Both the position numbers and the translations under genes were made by a program. Source: Myxococcales bacterium (GTDB lineage: Bacteria; Myxococcota_A; Polyangia; Polyangiales; Polyangiaceae). From it: a DNA stretch of 64,000 nucleotides. Location: assembly GCA_016191785.1 (NCBI GenBank), contig JACPVJ010000121.1, positions 1-64,000 of the forward strand, given 5' to 3'. How positions within the stretch are numbered: the first letter of the stretch is position 1; each line of letters starts with the position of its first letter. Positions 8,999 to 17,504 of the stretch are shown one piece after another. The notes under the pieces are model-generated. The model ran no database searches, was not told where the DNA came from, and saw only the letters and a program-made list of their open reading frames with translations.

Positions 8999-11719
8999 GT
9001 GAAACGAGCTTTGGCGGTCATCCTGGCTGCGGTGTGCACAGTGCTGGTTGCGTGCGCGTCGACGGACGAAGGCAGTACAGGATCGTGTGGCAACGCCGTC
9101 AAGGACGGCGTCGATCAGTGCGACGGCGCGGACTTTGGCGGGCAGACCTGCCAGACCCTGGGCTTCAAGGGCGGCACGCTCGCCTGCAATCCGGCGACCT
9201 GTCAGCTCGACATCGCCACCTGCTGCCAGGACACCTGCATGCAGGTCGGCGACACGCAATGTCAGGGCAACCTGCTCCAGACCTGCACCCAGCAAGCCAG
9301 TGGCTGCCGGGGCTGGGCGCCGACCGCTGACTGTGCGCAGACCGCCGGGGGCGTGTGCCAGGGTCAGAGTGGCAAAGCCGCGTGCTCCACCAGCTGCGTC
9401 AGCGCGTGCCCGACCACGGGCGCCACCCAGTGCAACGCCGGCGCCATCGAGCAGTGCAACGCCAACACCGCCACTGGCTGCAACGAGTGGCAGAAGCTCG
9501 ACGACTGCGCGGCCAAGGGCCTGAGCTGCGACCAGAGCAGCGGCATTGCCATCTGCGGCGCGACCTGTACCAACCAGTGCACCAAAGTGGGTGACACCGT
9601 GTGCAGCGGCAACGTGCTGCGCACCTGCCAGCAAGGAACCGACGGCTGTCTGACCCTGGCCACCACCGCGGATTGCGCCGCGACCGGCCAGGCGTGCACC
9701 ACCGTCGGGGGCAAGGCTCAGTGCACGACCTCGTGCAACAACAAGTGTAGCTCGGTGGGCCTGCAGAACTGCGTGGCCAACGTGCTCTCGACGTGTGCCA
9801 CCGACGCCAACGGCTGCCTGGTGTGGAACTCGACCGAGGACTGCTCGCTCAAGAACATGTACTGCAAGCTGGCGGGCGCCGGAAAGGCGAAATGCGAGGG
9901 CATTTGCACCGATCCGTGTCCCACGCTGAACGCCAAGAAGTGCAATGCCAACCTGATTCAAGAGTGCAAGGTGGGGGTCAACGGCTGCCAGGACTGGCAG
10001 GTCACCACCACCTGTGCGCTCGGTCAGAAGTGCGAGGCCAGCGGGTCGACCTATTCGTGCGTGGCCGGCAACTCCACCGGCGAGGACTGCGGCGGGGTGG
10101 TGCCGATCAAGGCGGGCAAGAACACCATCAACTGGACGGCGACCAAGAACGACTACTTGAACTCGATCCCTGCGGCGTGCTCGGCATCGAGCTACTCCCT
10201 TCTGGGTCCCGACCTGGTCTTGGTCTACCAGGCTGGCTTCACCGGTAGCCTCGAGTTCAGCGTCGACAAGCCCGTGAGCTCGTACATGGTGGTGGCCGTG
10301 GCCAGCGGCACCTGCGGCAGCATCGGCACGCCGGCGGCGTGCGTCGCCCTGAAGGACTACTCGTACACCACCGTCAGCGGCAGCGTGAACGTGACCGCCG
10401 GGACGACTTACTTCTTCTACGTCGGCAAGCTCAACTACAGCACCGCCACGCCGCTCGACAACCCGCTGGTGATCACCCTGGCAGAGGTCAATTGCAGCAC
10501 CTTCGCCGCCAGCGCCGTGACCCTCAGCCCCGCCAACGCGGGGACCAGCAGCTCGCTCAAGCCGACGCTCACTGCAGACTTCGACGTGCCGCTGAGCACC
10601 ACCTCGAGCTGGACGGTCAAGGTGACGGGCACCAAGGGCACCAACCTCACCTTCAGCTATCCGAACTCGGCGGTCACCTGGACCAACGCCAACAAGACGA
10701 TGAACATCGCCCTTCCGGCCGCGCTGCCGGCGGGCGAGGTGGTGACCGTGGATCTTTCCGGTTTCACCGACACCAAATGCACGAAGGCCATCGCCAAGCC
10801 CACCTGGCAGTTCACGGTGATCACGCCGCCCTGTCAGCCGGGCGCCGGTGGGCTGCTCGGGACGACCAAGACGATGATGGGCTCAGTCGGCACGAGCTAC
10901 ATCTACTACACGGGCGCGGATCAAGACGCGAACGGCTACGTCTACTTCGGCCACACGAGCAGCCTGTGGCGCATGCACAAGGTCACCAAGACCAAGGAGC
11001 TGCTCACCTCCGACAGCGGTGTGCTCGGCTACGGCATGCTGATGAGCGGCGCCACGCCGTTCGCCATCGAGTACAAGCTGATGTCCGCGGGCTTGTCCGG
11101 CTACCTGTTCAAGCTGGTGCCTCCGACCTGGGGCTCGCAGGACTTCCTGGTCTTCCCGTCGACGCCCGCGCCGGCTTCGTCCGGGTACCCGCGCTCGGGC
11201 GCCGAGTACAAGGGCAAGCTCTACCTGATCAACGGCGTCAGCACCACGAGCTACGCGACCGAGATCTGGTCGGTCAGCGCTTCCGGCACCGCGCCGGTGA
11301 CGGCGACCCTCGAGGCCTCGTTCACCGGCGAGGCGTACTGCAACGGCCTGGCCGTCGACGACAAGTACTTCTACGCGGCGTGCGGCAACCTCGAGCGCCT
11401 GGTGCGCGTCGATCGGAGCACCAAGGCGGTCACGCTGATCACCAACGCCTTCGATCTGTACAACAGCACGTACGCGAACGGCCTCGCCGCTCACGACACG
11501 AACAACGACGGCACGGCCGACTTCCTCTACTTCCGAGGCGCCCGGCCCGAGGTCTACTTCGTGTGCAACCCCGCGAGCGCCACCCCCTATGCCGACGTGC
11601 TGACCGCCTTTGGCACCAGCACCAGCACCAGCTCGTACACCGGCCTGGGCTTCGACGCGGCGAACAAGACCCTCTACGCCATCGACAACAGCACCTACCA
11701 GCTCTGGTCGGTCAAGTGA
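8999..11719 (+). CDS. Large Cys-repeat/Ig-like/propeller lipoprotein
   Basis: A 906-residue lipoprotein starting at GTG 8999 with a GAGGAG ribosome-binding site 6 bp upstream. The lipobox is VLVAC (Cys19). Residues about 30-360 hold five to six repeats of ~55 residues with the pattern C-x3-C-x3-G-x3-C-x3-L...C-x8-C-x-W, resembling myxobacterial disulfide-rich repeats. Residues about 365-500 are a beta-sandwich, then an SbsA/Ig-like domain (about 505-620). The last ~280 residues look like a beta-propeller or SMP-30-like fold with ANGLAAHDTNNDG and LYAIDNSTYQLW. It is likely a long surface adhesin or scaffold. The upstream longer reading frame lacks a signal sequence. Confidence 0.65.
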   Translation: MKRALAVILAAVCTVLVACASTDEGSTGSCGNAVKDGVDQCDGADFGGQTCQTLGFKGGTLACNPATCQLDIATCCQDTCMQVGDTQCQGNLLQTCTQQASGCRGWAPTADCAQTAGGVCQGQSGKAACSTSCVSACPTTGATQCNAGAIEQCNANTATGCNEWQKLDDCAAKGLSCDQSSGIAICGATCTNQCTKVGDTVCSGNVLRTCQQGTDGCLTLATTADCAATGQACTTVGGKAQCTTSCNNKCSSVGLQNCVANVLSTCATDANGCLVWNSTEDCSLKNMYCKLAGAGKAKCEGICTDPCPTLNAKKCNANLIQECKVGVNGCQDWQVTTTCALGQKCEASGSTYSCVAGNSTGEDCGGVVPIKAGKNTINWTATKNDYLNSIPAACSASSYSLLGPDLVLVYQAGFTGSLEFSVDKPVSSYMVVAVASGTCGSIGTPAACVALKDYSYTTVSGSVNVTAGTTYFFYVGKLNYSTATPLDNPLVITLAEVNCSTFAASAVTLSPANAGTSSSLKPTLTADFDVPLSTTSSWTVKVTGTKGTNLTFSYPNSAVTWTNANKTMNIALPAALPAGEVVTVDLSGFTDTKCTKAIAKPTWQFTVITPPCQPGAGGLLGTTKTMMGSVGTSYIYYTGADQDANGYVYFGHTSSLWRMHKVTKTKELLTSDSGVLGYGMLMSGATPFAIEYKLMSAGLSGYLFKLVPPTWGSQDFLVFPSTPAPASSGYPRSGAEYKGKLYLINGVSTTSYATEIWSVSASGTAPVTATLEASFTGEAYCNGLAVDDKYFYAACGNLERLVRVDRSTKAVTLITNAFDLYNSTYANGLAAHDTNNDGTADFLYFRGARPEVYFVCNPASATPYADVLTAFGTSTSTSSYTGLGFDAANKTLYAIDNSTYQLWSVK

Positions 11720-11832
11720 TTCGCCTCCGCCCGTCTTTTCCGCCCGATTCGTGCTACTCTGGACCCGCTGGCGCAGTGTGAGCCCGAGGCTTCAGGCGCG
11801 AGCGTGTAGGGTCTAGCTTTGGAGACAATGTC

Positions 11833-13275
11833 ATGAATGCACCCCTTCGTTACGCCGGCTATGCCGCCATGGGTTTGATCTTGGGCGCTGCCCTCTCGAG
11901 CGCGTGCAGCGCCAGCGACACCGGTAACAGTGGCGGTGGTGGTGGCGGCGGCGCCGGCGGCAGCAGCGCTTCGGGTGGCAGCGGCGGTGGCAGCGCTTCG
12001 GGCGGGACGGGTGCGGGCGGTCAAGACGGCGGGGGCACCGGTGGCGGAATCGTGATCGACAGCGGCGGGGACAGCCCGATCAACCCCGACGCCGCGTGCG
12101 ACCTGCAGAAGTACGAGGCCACGGTCACCAAGGCTCCGGTGGACGTGATCTTCGTCGTCGACAACTCGTGCTCGATGGGCGAGGAGATGAAGGGCATCCA
12201 GGACAACATCAACGTCAACTTCGCTCAGATCATCGCGTCGAGCGGGATCGACTATCGGGTGATCATGATCGGCGAGCACGGTGGGTACAACACGCCGTCG
12301 AGCTACGAAGCGTCGATTTGCATCGGCCCGCCCCTCGGCGGCAAGCCCTGCACCGGCGTCGGGCAGAACACCGCGCCCAGCAACAACCCGCCGGTCTTCT
12401 ACCACTACGATCACGACGACGTCGAGAGCACCGACGCGTGGTGCAAGATGCTCGACTGGTACAAGAAGCCCGATCGCTACAACCTGGCGCCGGGCGGCTG
12501 GTCCGAGTGGCTGCGCAAGGAGGCCCTCAAGACCTTCGTGCTGGTGACCGACGACGCGATGAGCTGCAAGTGGCCGTACACGGGGACGTACCCGCCGTCG
12601 TGCAGCGCCAACGGTACCGGGTGCTACACCGACGGGAGCTCCGGGTCCCAGGCGTCGGCCGCCGCTCAGGCCTTCGACACCGACATTCTGGCGCTCGATC
12701 CCGTGCAGTTCGGCACCGCGCAGAAGCGCAACTACGTGTGGCACAGCCTGAGCGGGGTCATCAAGAACTCGGCGTCTACCTTGGGGGAGTACCAGCCGAC
12801 GGACCCCATCGTGCCGTACTCGTCCAAATGCACGACGGCGGTCAACTCGGGCCCCGGCACCCAGGCCCTCAGCATCTTGACCGGCGGCCTGCGCTACCCG
12901 GTGTGCGACGGTGCCGGCTTCGACGTGGTGTTCAAGAAGATCGCCGAGGGCGTGATCAAGGGCGCCAAGATCCAGTGCGACTTCCCGATCCCCGCTCCGC
13001 CCACCGGCAAGGAGCTGGATCCGAAGACCATCCAGATCCAGTACACCCCCAGCAAGGGGGGCAGCGCCGAGACCTTCACGCAGGTGGCCGACGCGAGTCA
13101 GTGCAAGCCGGGCGCGTTCTACATCTCCGGCGATCTCGACGCGGGAACGGGGGACGCGGCGGACGGCGGCGGCGCCAAGTTGGTGCTCTGCACCGACGCC
13201 TGCAACAAGGTCCAGGGCGACGACTCGGCCAAGATCGAGATCCTGGCGCTCTGCAAGACCGGCGGGCCGAACTGA
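11833..13275 (+). CDS. VWA-domain lipoprotein
   Basis: A 480-residue lipoprotein with lipobox ALSSAC (Cys25), then a Gly/Ser linker of ~50 residues (residues about 33-80). A von Willebrand A domain follows: strand VDVIFVVDN, the metal-ion-dependent adhesion site D-N-S-C-S (DxSxS) and helix MKGIQDNINVNF. The fifth MIDAS-type Thr/Asp region is plausible near LVTDDA. An extracellular lid-like segment with several Cys is inserted. A putative RBS (GGAGAC) precedes the ATG. Related VWA lipoproteins in myxobacteria are thought to be secreted or surface anchored; role unknown. A second VWA lipoprotein lies at 23671-24720. Confidence 0.75.
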   Translation: MNAPLRYAGYAAMGLILGAALSSACSASDTGNSGGGGGGGAGGSSASGGSGGGSASGGTGAGGQDGGGTGGGIVIDSGGDSPINPDAACDLQKYEATVTKAPVDVIFVVDNSCSMGEEMKGIQDNINVNFAQIIASSGIDYRVIMIGEHGGYNTPSSYEASICIGPPLGGKPCTGVGQNTAPSNNPPVFYHYDHDDVESTDAWCKMLDWYKKPDRYNLAPGGWSEWLRKEALKTFVLVTDDAMSCKWPYTGTYPPSCSANGTGCYTDGSSGSQASAAAQAFDTDILALDPVQFGTAQKRNYVWHSLSGVIKNSASTLGEYQPTDPIVPYSSKCTTAVNSGPGTQALSILTGGLRYPVCDGAGFDVVFKKIAEGVIKGAKIQCDFPIPAPPTGKELDPKTIQIQYTPSKGGSAETFTQVADASQCKPGAFYISGDLDAGTGDAADGGGAKLVLCTDACNKVQGDDSAKIEILALCKTGGPN

Positions 13276-13334
13276 GCGGCCGGCTCTAACGCTGGGCCCG
13301 GCTCGGCTGTCATCGTATCGAGCCATGACGAGCC

Positions 13335-13880
13335 GTGCTCTCCGATGACGCCACTCGAGCCTGGGTCCACCGCGCGCGGCGGGGCGAGCCCGCCGCCTTC
13401 GAGGCGCTGGTCCGCGCCTATCTGCGCCCGGCGTACGCCGTCGCCCTGGCCATCGTCGGGCGGCCGGCGGACGCCGAGGACGTCGCCCAAGACGCCCTCG
13501 TGCTGGCCTTCGAGCGCCTCGAGACCTGTCGGGAGCCCGAGCGGTTCGGCGCCTGGCTGCTCCAGATCGCGCGCAATCAGGCCAAGAACTGGCTCGACCG
13601 GCGAAAGTTGCGGGACGTGCCAGCCGGCGAGGGCGCTGAGGAAGTCGACCCGGGCGCCCTTCCTGACGCGAGCGCCGAGCGCGGCGCGTTGCTCCGGGCC
13701 CTCGGGGCGCTCAGACCCGCCGAGCGCGAGGTGGTGCTGCTCCACGACCTCGAGGGCTTCACCCATGGCGAGATCGCCTCGGCCCTCGGGATCTCCGAGG
13801 TCCACTCGCGCCAGCACTTGTTCCAGGCCCGACAGCGGCTTCGAGCCGCGCTCGGCTCGGCATCGGAGGGCCACACATGA
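13335..13880 (+). CDS. ECF-type RNA polymerase sigma factor
   Basis: A 181-residue sigma-70 family factor of ECF length. Region 2 spans about residues 15-85, with AFEALVRAYLRPAYAVAL, DAEDVAQDALVLAFERL and FGAWLLQIARNQAKNWL typical of sigma-2. A short linker follows, then region 4 with the helix-turn-helix ALRPAEREVVLLHDLEGFTHGEIASALGI. No C-terminal extension domain is seen. The start is GTG 13335; the nearby ATG at 13325 is out of frame. It is followed, with a 4-base ATGA overlap, by a one-TM protein likely to be its anti-sigma factor, and then a Spy/CnrX-like sensor. Confidence 0.85.
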   Translation: MLSDDATRAWVHRARRGEPAAFEALVRAYLRPAYAVALAIVGRPADAEDVAQDALVLAFERLETCREPERFGAWLLQIARNQAKNWLDRRKLRDVPAGEGAEEVDPGALPDASAERGALLRALGALRPAEREVVLLHDLEGFTHGEIASALGISEVHSRQHLFQARQRLRAALGSASEGHT

Positions 13881-14218
13881 CTGACGATCCGGTCGATCTG
13901 TCCGCGCTCGATCCCGCGCGCGACTCGGCCCGCTGGGAGGCGCGGATCGGCGCCGTCACCACCCGGGTGCTCGCGGCGCGACGGCGCAAGGTGAGCGTGG
14001 GCGACCAGCTCGCGCTCTGGGCCCGCCCGTCGATGGCGGTGGCCGCGAGCCTGGCGCTGGTCACCTGGGCCGGCGTCTGGGCGTTCGGCGGCCTAGCCCC
14101 CGCCGTCCAGCGATCGAGCGACCCTGCGATCGAGCTGGCACGCTGGGCGTCGACCGGCGAGCTGCCCGCGACGCCGCAGTTGATGAAGCTCCTGGGAGAC
14201 TCGCATGGCCGAGACTGA
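13877..14218 (+). CDS. Putative anti-sigma factor, one TM
   Basis: A 113-residue protein with a cytosolic N-terminal half of about 53 residues, rich in Arg and Asp, one hydrophobic membrane segment (about residues 54-75, SMAVAASLALVTWAGVWAF) and a short periplasmic tail. It has no zinc-binding HxxxCxxC motif, so it is not a ZAS-type anti-sigma factor. Position and topology resemble CnrY-like anti-sigma proteins, which bind an ECF sigma through a short N-terminal region. ATGA coupling with the sigma gene supports a one-to-one complex. Sequence similarity to CnrY was not shown; the role is inferred from context and topology. Confidence 0.6.
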   Translation: MTDDPVDLSALDPARDSARWEARIGAVTTRVLAARRRKVSVGDQLALWARPSMAVAASLALVTWAGVWAFGGLAPAVQRSSDPAIELARWASTGELPATPQLMKLLGDSHGRD

Positions 14219-14666
14219 ATCCAGCCCGCGCACGGTGCGGTTGATGACCGCGCTGCTCTTGGTCGGCACCTTCGCGGCGGGCACGCTGACCGGCGCGGGT
14301 CTGGTGCGCTTCGTCGGACCGCCCGGTCCGCCGCCGATGGGTCCACCTGGTCCGCCGGGCCCGCTCGGGCCGTTTCCGGCCGACGAGCTCGGCCTCTCGC
14401 CCGAACAGCGGCGCCAGGCCCACGCCATCATCGAGCGACATCGGCCCGAGCTCGACGCAGTGCTCAGGAGCACCTTCCCACGAGTGCGCGAGATCAACGA
14501 TCGCATCGAGCGCGAGCTGATCGAGATCCTGACCCCCGAGCAGCGCCAGCGCCTCGAGCAGATCAAGGCGACACGTCCGCCGCCGCCGTTTCCGCCGCCG
14601 CCGGGCCCGCCACCGCCCGGCGCGCCGCCACCGCCCGGCGCGCCGCCGCCCGGCGCGCCGCACTAA
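14205..14666 (+). CDS. Spy/CnrX-like periplasmic sensor, Pro-rich
   Basis: A 153-residue protein with an N-terminal membrane segment (about residues 13-35), then a collagen-like GPPGPPP/GPPGPPGPLGP stretch (about 37-55). A helical core follows with two LTPEQ-type motifs: LSPEQRRQ (about 61-68) and LTPEQRQRLEQ (about 110-120). These are the signature of the Spy/CpxP/CnrX superfamily. The C-terminus is a second Pro/Gly-rich block. It begins 14 bp before the anti-sigma-like gene ends. The predicted role is a periplasmic sensor controlling the sigma/anti-sigma pair. Metal-binding His/Met clusters typical of CnrX are not obvious, so the ligand is open. Confidence 0.65.
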   Translation: MAETESSPRTVRLMTALLLVGTFAAGTLTGAGLVRFVGPPGPPPMGPPGPPGPLGPFPADELGLSPEQRRQAHAIIERHRPELDAVLRSTFPRVREINDRIERELIEILTPEQRQRLEQIKATRPPPPFPPPPGPPPPGAPPPPGAPPPGAPH

Positions 14667-14716
14667 CGAAAGCTCTCGCTCGTCGGTCTTGGTCTCGACA
14701 CCAAGGAGAAACGAAG

Positions 14717-15340
14717 ATGACGAAAGCTCGGCAGATGATCTGGTCCGCGACTGCGATTCTGCTCTTCGGTTGCAGCGGCGCCGAAGGCCCCCCGGTCGGC
14801 GACTCGAGTCGCGCGGTGGTCGCGCCTCCCGCCTCGGCGGGCGAAGCTCCGCGGCCGCCCCACGGCCCGCCCCCGGAAGCGCTGGCGGCGTGCCAGGGCT
14901 CGTCCGACGGTGCACCGTGCAGCGTCGACCTCGCGGAGCTCGAGATCCCTGGCGTGTGTCGCAAGGGCCCCAAGGGCGAGCCTCAGCTAGCGTGCGTGCC
15001 GAGCGCTCCTCCGCCCGGACATCCGGGGCCGCCGCCCGAGGCCATCGGCGCGTGCAAAGCGCAGAGCGCCGACGCAAGTTGCAGTGTGAAGCTGGGCGAC
15101 GAGATCATCACCGGCAAGTGCCTCGGGCCGCCCCAGGGTGAAGGGCCGCTCGCGTGCATCCCCAAGAATCTTCCACCCCAAGGTCCGCCGCCCGAGGCCC
15201 TCGCGGCTTGCGCGGGCCTCACTGCCGACGCGGCCTGCAGCGTGAAGCTGCCTCCGAAGACGATCGACGGAACGTGCCGGAGCGGTCCCGGCGGAACGGG
15301 GCCGCTGGCGTGCGCGCCGAAGCCGCTGCCGGTTCCCTGA
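14717..15340 (+). CDS. Three-repeat Cys-rich lipoprotein
   Basis: A 207-residue lipoprotein: lipobox LLFGC (Cys18) followed by three repeats of ~55 residues separated by Pro-rich linkers. Each repeat reads roughly PPPEA..AC, then an A/P-CSV core, a G-x-C turn, and LAC-x-P. The repeats carry four Cys each, suggesting two disulfides per unit. A purine-rich segment (AAGGAG) lies ~10 nt before the ATG and could serve as the RBS. It follows the ECF cassette by ~50 bp and shares the Pro-rich style with the sensor, so it may be a regulon output or a component of the sensing complex. Function unknown. Confidence 0.6.
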   Translation: MTKARQMIWSATAILLFGCSGAEGPPVGDSSRAVVAPPASAGEAPRPPHGPPPEALAACQGSSDGAPCSVDLAELEIPGVCRKGPKGEPQLACVPSAPPPGHPGPPPEAIGACKAQSADASCSVKLGDEIITGKCLGPPQGEGPLACIPKNLPPQGPPPEALAACAGLTADAACSVKLPPKTIDGTCRSGPGGTGPLACAPKPLPVP

Positions 15341-15408
15341 CGCAGCCCGCTCGGTCAGGCAGCCTTCGCGCCGTTGACGACCCGGACCGGTGAGATACAA
15401 AACACTAC

Positions 15409-15699
15409 ATGGGCGACTACACCCGCAGCCGCGTCTTGAGCCTGCGCATGGACGCTGCCCTGCTCGAAGCCGTTCGCGAGAGCGCGCGCAGGGACGGACG
15501 CAGTGTTTCCGGGCAGATCGTCTTCTACGTGCGCGACCGAGTCGAGCCTGCCGTTGCGGGACCGAAACCGCTTCGATGGATCAGCGGCTGGCTATCGGAT
15601 CGCGGCGACGCGGGAAGCTTGTCGCAGTTCCAGAGCGGGCGCGCCGAGGCCAGCGCCAAGCTGCGCGCTGCGGTGCGCCGAAAGGCGCGCCGCAGATGA
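15409..15699 (+). CDS. Arc/VapB-like ribbon-helix-helix protein
   Basis: A 96-residue basic protein whose first 45 residues look like a ribbon-helix-helix DNA-binding domain: strand SRVLSLRMDAALLEAVRESA, then RRDGRSVSGQIVFYVRDRV. The C-terminal half is Arg-rich and could bind the toxin. Its stop overlaps the ATG of a PIN-domain fragment (ATGA), the usual arrangement of VapB antitoxin and VapC toxin. RHH-type VapB genes are typical neighbours of PIN toxins. Autoregulation of the upstream region is likely but no operator is clear. Confidence 0.6.
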   Translation: MGDYTRSRVLSLRMDAALLEAVRESARRDGRSVSGQIVFYVRDRVEPAVAGPKPLRWISGWLSDRGDAGSLSQFQSGRAEASAKLRAAVRRKARRR

Positions 15700-15842
15700 A
15701 GGAGTATGTGCTCGACACCCATGCCTTCGTGTGGTGGGCGCAGAGCCCGAAGCGGCTCGGGCGGCTGGCCCGCCGCGCGCTCGGGGCGGTGGACACCGGC
15801 AGGGCGCGCGCCTGGAGTCTCGTCGAAGTGGTTTGGGACTGA
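15696..15842 (+). pseudogene. Truncated PIN-domain toxin (VapC remnant)
   Basis: An ATGA-coupled reading frame of 48 residues begins MKEYVLDTHAFVWWAQ, the canonical start of PIN-domain ribonuclease toxins with the first catalytic Asp7 in LDTHA. It continues through RLARRAL to LVEVVWD, where the second conserved acidic position (Glu) sits, and then stops at 15842. Complete VapC proteins have about 125-140 residues and need further acidic residues downstream, none of which is found in any frame after the stop. This is a decayed toxin and is not expected to be active. The antitoxin-like gene remains intact. Confidence 0.7.
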
Positions 15843-15930
15843 CCGCCGCCCCCACGAAAACCACCGGTCCAGGCTGAGATCCGCGGGTGCCAGTTGCGCG
15901 CCCTGCCGGGCGGGGGTACCTCGCCCGGCG

Positions 15931-16983
15931 ATGACACTCCGAGCTTCGACCGCGGCCGCGGTACTGGTTCTCTTGGGCGCCACCGGCTGCGGGGGTGGCG
16001 ACGACGACACCGAGAGGAAGAACCAGAGCACCGAAGATCTGATCTTCGTCGCCGACGAGGACAGCGGCACCATTTCGGTGATCGAAGAGCACGCAAATCG
16101 CGTCCTCACAGCGATCGCGCTGCCGGACATGTACATGCCGCACAACGTGCAGGCCTCTCCCGACGGCAAGAGCGTGTGGGTCGCGGCGCCGCCGATGATG
16201 GCCGGTCATCCGGATCAGGCCATCGTGATCGATCCGCAGACGCTGAAGATCACGTCCACCATCGACCTCGGGGACGACCTTCACGTCGCCCACGTGGTGC
16301 TCGACCCGGCGTCGAAGCACGCCTACGTCACGGCCAACGAGGGCAACCGCGTGATCGAGATCGACGCCGAGACTCGAGCGGTGACGCGCACCATCGACCT
16401 GGGGGCCGGCAGCGGCCCGCACGGCGCGCGGTTCTGTCGCGATCGACTGTACGTGGCGGGCATGAGCTCGAAGAGCCTGATCGTCGTCGACCTGGCGAAG
16501 GGCACCTCCACCGAGGTCGATCTGGGCGGCGTGGCCGTGCAGACCGCCTGCACCCCCGACGGCAAGTTCGTGCTCGCGTCGCTCTACGACACCAAAGAGG
16601 TCGTGCGCTACGAGATCGACACCCAGAAGCTCGCCCGGGTCGCGCTGCCGGCGGGGTCCCAGGGCCCGGTGCAGCTCTATCCCTCGCCGGACTCGGGCAC
16701 GGTCTGGGTCTGCGACCAGGGCATGCTCGAGGGCCGACCCGCCTCCAACAAGCTCTACGCCGTGGACGTGGGCCAGGCGAAGGTGTCCGGCACGGTCGAG
16801 GTCGGAAGCGGCGCGCATGGCGTGGTGGTCAGCGACGACGGCGCCCTGGCCTACGTGACCAACGTGGCCGACGACTCGGTGTCCGTGGTGGACACCGCGG
16901 CTCTGTCGGTGGTGGCCACGATTTCGGTCGGGACCAAGCCCAACGGCATTTCCCACTGGCACCGCACCGGCGGCATGCCCTAG
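15931..16983 (+). CDS. YVTN/YncE-like beta-propeller lipoprotein
   Basis: A 350-residue lipoprotein: lipobox LGATGC (Cys20) and a short acidic linker, then a seven-bladed beta-propeller with ~40-residue repeats of the YVTN type. Repeats show VDLGGVAVQTACTPDG, AYVTANEGN, YVTNVADDSVSVVDTA and similar Ser/Val-rich strands ending in IDL or VVDT. Such propellers bind proteins or carbohydrates; catalysis is not indicated. The start at 15931 gives a signal peptide, and the longer upstream frame does not. It is about 90 bp downstream of the truncated toxin and 38 bp upstream of glutathione peroxidase. Confidence 0.75.
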   Translation: MTLRASTAAAVLVLLGATGCGGGDDDTERKNQSTEDLIFVADEDSGTISVIEEHANRVLTAIALPDMYMPHNVQASPDGKSVWVAAPPMMAGHPDQAIVIDPQTLKITSTIDLGDDLHVAHVVLDPASKHAYVTANEGNRVIEIDAETRAVTRTIDLGAGSGPHGARFCRDRLYVAGMSSKSLIVVDLAKGTSTEVDLGGVAVQTACTPDGKFVLASLYDTKEVVRYEIDTQKLARVALPAGSQGPVQLYPSPDSGTVWVCDQGMLEGRPASNKLYAVDVGQAKVSGTVEVGSGAHGVVVSDDGALAYVTNVADDSVSVVDTAALSVVATISVGTKPNGISHWHRTGGMP

Positions 16984-17021
16984 GGCTTGCGCCGGCCGGG
17001 CCCGGGCCCAACACACTGGCC

Positions 17022-17501
17022 GTGACCCAGCTTCACGAGTTCCAGGTCAAGACCATCGACGGCGTCGAGCAGACGCTCGAAGAGTTCGCGGGCAAGACCC
17101 TGCTGGTGGTCAACGTCGCCTCGAAGTGCGGCTTCACGCCCCAGTACCGCGGCCTCGAAGAGGTGTATCGGCGCAACAAGGACCGCGGGCTGGTCGTGCT
17201 GGGGTTCCCCTGTGACCAGTTCGGCCATCAAGAGCCCGGGGACGAGGCCGAGATCGCGTCGTTCTGCACCACCAAGTACGACGTGACCTTCCCCCTGTTC
17301 GCCAAGGTGGCCGTGAACGGCAAGGGCGCTCACCCGCTGTTCGTGCACCTGAAGCAAGCGGCCACCGGCGTGCTGGGCACCGAGGCCATCAAGTGGAACT
17401 TCACCAAGTTCCTGGTCGACAAGACCGGCAAGGTGGTCAAGCGCTACTCACCGAACGACACGCCCGAGAGCATCGAGGAAGAGATCCGGCAGCTGCTCTG
17501 A
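17022..17501 (+). CDS. Glutathione peroxidase family protein
   Basis: A 159-residue enzyme of the GPx/BtuE family, which reduces peroxides with glutathione or thioredoxin in the cytosol. The GTG start is at 17022. The catalytic Cys36 sits in NVASKCGFTPQY, followed by the FPCDQFG motif (Gln in the tetrad) and WNFTKFLVD with the conserved Trp and Asn. The Cys in FPC may act as resolving Cys, as in thioredoxin-dependent bacterial homologues. No signal peptide. Length is typical. The stop is 3 bp from the convergent polyphosphate gene. Confidence 0.9.
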   Translation: MTQLHEFQVKTIDGVEQTLEEFAGKTLLVVNVASKCGFTPQYRGLEEVYRRNKDRGLVVLGFPCDQFGHQEPGDEAEIASFCTTKYDVTFPLFAKVAVNGKGAHPLFVHLKQAATGVLGTEAIKWNFTKFLVDKTGKVVKRYSPNDTPESIEEEIRQLL

Positions 17502-17504
17502 GCC

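Noticed and set aside
15843-15930. Remaining part of the PIN toxin in another frame
   Set aside because: No acidic PIN motifs found in any frame after 15842.
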